This document shows, one piece after another, positions 33,386 to 35,815 of a stretch of 35,815 bases of DNA. Source of the stretch: Methanomassiliicoccaceae archaeon (lineage in GTDB: Archaea > Thermoplasmatota > Thermoplasmata > Methanomassiliicoccales > Methanomethylophilaceae); assembly GCA_031260545.1 (NCBI GenBank), contig JAIRJQ010000026.1:1-35815 (forward strand), read 5' to 3'. The first letter of the stretch is position 1. The number at the start of each line of letters is the position of its first letter. Below the pieces are notes generated by a model. It did not search any database and had not been told where the DNA came from. It saw only the letters and a list, made by a program, of their open reading frames with translations. The position numbers and the translations under genes are program-made.

Positions 33386-35815
33386 TCACTTGTTGCTCTT
33401 TGCTGCAGTGAAGTCCACCTTTGTCCTCTTGTGCCTGACCTCGGTCGTGACCTCCTGCTCATTCACGGCGTAACCGTCGGCGGATACTTTGATAACGACC
33501 GTCGATCTCTTGGACACCGGTATCTCATATCTTCCGTTGGATTCGGCCCTCACCGGCTTTTTTGCCTTTCCGTTCACAGTGTATGATATCACGGCGTTGC
33601 CTATGCCTTTCCCGTTGACTGTCACCGTTCCGAATATCGCCGGCCCCTCTCTGCACCACAACACGAAGAATATCGTGGCCCCGATGAGGACCAGTAATAT
33701 CCACCAGTACTCCTTGTCCTCGTCTGAGAATATCGCCGTCAGGTCCAGGGACTCTGTTACCGTGACCCTGTAAACGGAGCCGGTCGTCCTCAGAATCGGT
33801 AATTCTATCCCTTCGATCGCGACCGCCCATGTCACTGTGCCGCGGGTCGCGGCCGCTATCTCGATGTCCGTTCCGTCGAGCACTTCTTTCTCCCAGGTCC
33901 CTTTGTCATCTATCATGAATGATCCTTCTTCAACGACCCTGCCGTTGTATCTCAGAGTGTAACTGAACTTCCTTCCTTCTTCGGACGTCACCGTGACCGT
34001 GTACCACGGATCGAGGCTCAGTACCATCTCGAAGTCCTGCGCCGCATCGGCGTCCATGTGGAACGTCAGGGGATCCGTCGGGAAACCGTCGAAGGGAACG
34101 ACAGTGTAGCCGTATCTTTCCGTGTTCATTATCGAGACATTGGAACCGCTGGGCACCGTTATCGTATATTCGCCGTTCGTATCCGTGACGGCCGTTCCGG
34201 ATGTTGTCGATCCTGTGTGTTCCGTTTTGTATGATATCGCAGCGCCCGATAACGGATCGCCGTTGTATGTGACGATGCCTGATATTGAGAATGTTTCCGC
34301 ATCGCCGCTGCCTGATCCCTTGTGATGCTCCATCTCGAAATCGAGTGTCGCATTCCTGTCCATGTGCACAACTATCGGATCGCCCGGGAATGCCGGATGA
34401 TCGGGATGCGGAGCAACGACGAAACCGTACTTGGTCACACCTGTTATTGTGACCGTGGAACCGCTGGGCACCCTTATGGTGTATTTGCCGTCATCGCCGG
34501 TGGATGTCGTTTCCTGCGTTACGTTTCCTTTGTATTCCACCGTATACGTTATCGTGACGTCCTTCATCCCTCCGGGGCCGGGGGCCGCGGAGTCATGCCA
34601 TACCGTGCCGTTTATGTCGAATGCGGGAGGGTCGCCGCCGCTGCCGCCATCATGTTCCATGTCAAAGTCCAATGTGACGCTCCTGTCCATGTGTATGACT
34701 ATCGGATCGCCCGGGAATGCCGGATGGTCCGGATGCTGAACAAGCGTGAAACCGTACTTGACCACATTTATTATTGTGACCGTGGAACCGCTCGGCACCG
34801 CTATCATGTACGCTCCGTCGACGGATGTCTGCACTGTTCCCGGTGTTGAGCTCAGTTCGCCGTAAAGGACATAGGTGTATGTCACCGTGACATCCTCCAA
34901 GCCTCCCGGTGATATCGAATCGTGCCACACCCTTCCTGATATCGTGAACAGATACGGTTCGCCCGTTGCGGGATCATCGTCCTCGTCGTGTACCAGTGTG
35001 AAGTCTATGTCCTCATGATCTTTGACCATTAACAATGAGATCGGAACATCGGCCGGATCGCTGAGGGCGAATCCGTATCTGTACACGTCCGTTATCTTCA
35101 CCGTCGCACCGTTCGGCACGGTTATCGTATATATGCCGCCGTTGCCGGTGTATGTGCGAAGTCCCGTGGCGATACTGCCGTCCGCGTACATCACATCATA
35201 TGTTATCCGAACGCCGTTCATCCCTCCGGGCGATATCGAATCGTGCCATACCGTCCCCGTCACGTAATATTCCACACCTGGATCGTATCGCATCGTGAAG
35301 TCCACGTCCTTATGGTCATCATATTCCATGAAGAACTCGAATCCTATCCATTCATTATCATCAAGAATGTACCCGTACTTCTCCACGCTCCTTATTATAA
35401 CCGTGACACCGATCTTTACGCCGATCCTGTATCTGCCGTCGGCATCCGTCAGTATCGTGTGCTCGAACGTATAACCGTCATCATCCATCACGTAAGTTAT
35501 CGTAACGCCCTCCATGCCTCCCAGCGGGCCGGTGACCTTACCTTCCACGTATGGTTCCAGATCCATATCGTGATACATATCGAAGTCCTGCACTATGTTG
35601 AAGTTCATGTGGAGGTCCATCGGATCATCGGGGAAGCTTCCTATCGGAGTGACCAGGTATCCTAACCTCTCTACGGATTTTATCGAAACGTGTGTGCCGC
35701 TCGGTACCTTTATCGTGTATATGCCGCTCTGGTCCACCGTTGCCGTGAGGCCGCTGATGTGGCCCCCTCCTATGTAGGTGACATCATACGTTATCACGGC
35801 ACCCGTGAGAGGCAT
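33386..35815 (-). CDS. Large repeat-built membrane-anchored surface protein, C-terminal part
   Basis: 809 codons are visible and the N-terminus lies beyond the window; the Met at 35815 is inside a repeat, so not a proven start. Six extracellular repeats of about 90-110 residues fill residues 1-600, each with a core like GGMxxVTITY, a TxxDGxYTIxVPSGSTVTI stretch, KYG and a closing DFxMEH, as in carboxypeptidase-regulatory or Cna-B-like beta-sandwich domains. WHDS links several of them. A different domain follows (604-697), then one membrane helix at 703-720 (YWWILLVLIGATIFFVLW) and a shorter repeat-like domain (725-805) rich in Lys/Arg. A role in adhesion or cell surface structure is likely; the ligand is unknown. 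Confidence 0.85.
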   Translation of the reverse strand: MPLTGAVITYDVTYIGGGHISGLTATVDQSGIYTIKVPSGTHVSIKSVERLGYLVTPIGSFPDDPMDLHMNFNIVQDFDMYHDMDLEPYVEGKVTGPLGGMEGVTITYVMDDDGYTFEHTILTDADGRYRIGVKIGVTVIIRSVEKYGYILDDNEWIGFEFFMEYDDHKDVDFTMRYDPGVEYYVTGTVWHDSISPGGMNGVRITYDVMYADGSIATGLRTYTGNGGIYTITVPNGATVKITDVYRYGFALSDPADVPISLLMVKDHEDIDFTLVHDEDDDPATGEPYLFTISGRVWHDSISPGGLEDVTVTYTYVLYGELSSTPGTVQTSVDGAYMIAVPSGSTVTIINVVKYGFTLVQHPDHPAFPGDPIVIHMDRSVTLDFDMEHDGGSGGDPPAFDINGTVWHDSAAPGPGGMKDVTITYTVEYKGNVTQETTSTGDDGKYTIRVPSGSTVTITGVTKYGFVVAPHPDHPAFPGDPIVVHMDRNATLDFEMEHHKGSGSGDAETFSISGIVTYNGDPLSGAAISYKTEHTGSTTSGTAVTDTNGEYTITVPSGSNVSIMNTERYGYTVVPFDGFPTDPLTFHMDADAAQDFEMVLSLDPWYTVTVTSEEGRKFSYTLRYNGRVVEEGSFMIDDKGTWEKEVLDGTDIEIAAATRGTVTWAVAIEGIELPILRTTGSVYRVTVTESLDLTAIFSDEDKEYWWILLVLIGATIFFVLWCREGPAIFGTVTVNGKGIGNAVISYTVNGKAKKPVRAESNGRYEIPVSKRSTVVIKVSADGYAVNEQEVTTEVRHKRTKVDFTAAKSNK
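34355..34472. repeat. 118-bp direct repeat in the surface-protein gene, copy 1
   Basis: Aligns without gaps with 34682-34799; by hand I count 17 differences, so about 85% identity. It encodes the end of one domain core with HPDHPAFPGDPIV and the start of the closing MDR segment. Confidence 0.8.
34682..34799. repeat. 118-bp direct repeat in the surface-protein gene, copy 2
   Basis: Partner of 34355-34472, 327 bp (109 codons) away, which is one protein repeat unit. The other units are much less alike, so this pair is the youngest duplication or has been evened out by recombination. Confidence 0.8.

Noticed and set aside
34355..35600. CRISPR-like regular repeats
   Set aside because: The regular pattern is coding repeats of the surface protein, in frame and diverged, not short identical repeats with unique spacers.
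35813..35815. ATG at the right edge as the start of the surface protein
   Set aside because: The residues there correspond to the middle of a repeat unit, so the protein almost certainly extends beyond the window.

Overview
The window looks like a chromosome segment of a methyl-reducing methanogenic archaeon of the Methanomassiliicoccales (class Thermoplasmata). Four things point there. (1) A complete twelve-gene Fpo (F420H2-dehydrogenase-like, complex I) core operon has no fpoF and no fpoO, the 'headless' form known from that order. (2) There are isoprenoid lipid genes (GGPP synthase, geranylgeranyl reductase, archaeal-type UppS), archaeal RNA genes (Csl4, Nob1, METTL5-like, KptA) and a protein I recognise as methanogenesis marker 11. 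(3) There is a Ta0216-family B12/radical SAM protein, a family named from Thermoplasma. (4) Of the 36 gene ends I could read, 27 use TGA, 9 use TAA and none uses TAG, as expected where UAG is kept for pyrrolysine. The assignment is an inference; no rRNA, tRNA or pyl gene lies in the window.

Layout. Positions 1-335: 5' end of a GNAT acetyltransferase (minus) and an AT-rich gap with a perfect 11-bp inverted repeat. 336-2814: proA-proB (minus), divergent from a winged-helix/CobW GTPase fusion (2866-4569) and a glutamate-synthase-like FMN protein with an N-terminal Cys4 motif (4695-6299). 6352-8954: an RNA-processing group (METTL5-like methylase, exosome Csl4, THUMP-less ThiI, Nob1) with a small HesB-like gene on the other strand. 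8955-11013: GGPP synthase and geranylgeranyl reductase (minus). 11119-21494: fpoABCDHI-JN-JC-KLMN (minus, read from right to left). 21640-22446: proC (plus). 22447-27488: folD-kptA-mmp11-uppS-radical SAM operon (minus). 27661-28119: a second GNAT protein. 28120-33125: rnc - ribose-1,5-bisphosphate isomerase - type III RuBisCO - AMP phosphorylase - NodB-like deacetylase (minus). 33386-35815: the C-terminal part of a large repeat-built surface protein, cut by the window end.

How the genes work together. Fpo is a proton-pumping membrane module. Without the F420H2-oxidising FpoF subunit it must take electrons elsewhere, and here FpoI carries four rather than two [4Fe-4S] motifs. DeoA, R15P isomerase and RuBisCO form the archaeal AMP pathway, which turns nucleotide ribose into 3-phosphoglycerate. 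ProA, ProB and ProC make proline from glutamate and all lie in this window, in two transcription units. GGPP synthase, geranylgeranyl reductase and UppS cover the ether-lipid and polyprenol carrier branches.

The points most worth a second look are the double-ferredoxin FpoI, the wHTH-GTPase fusion with its Cys4 FMN neighbour, the one shared TATA element with apparently leaderless starts on both sides, the FpoK reading frame that runs past a G6 tract into fpoL, the RNase III gene heading the RuBisCO operon with a duplicated leader element, and the surface protein whose last repeat lies on the cytoplasmic side of its membrane anchor.
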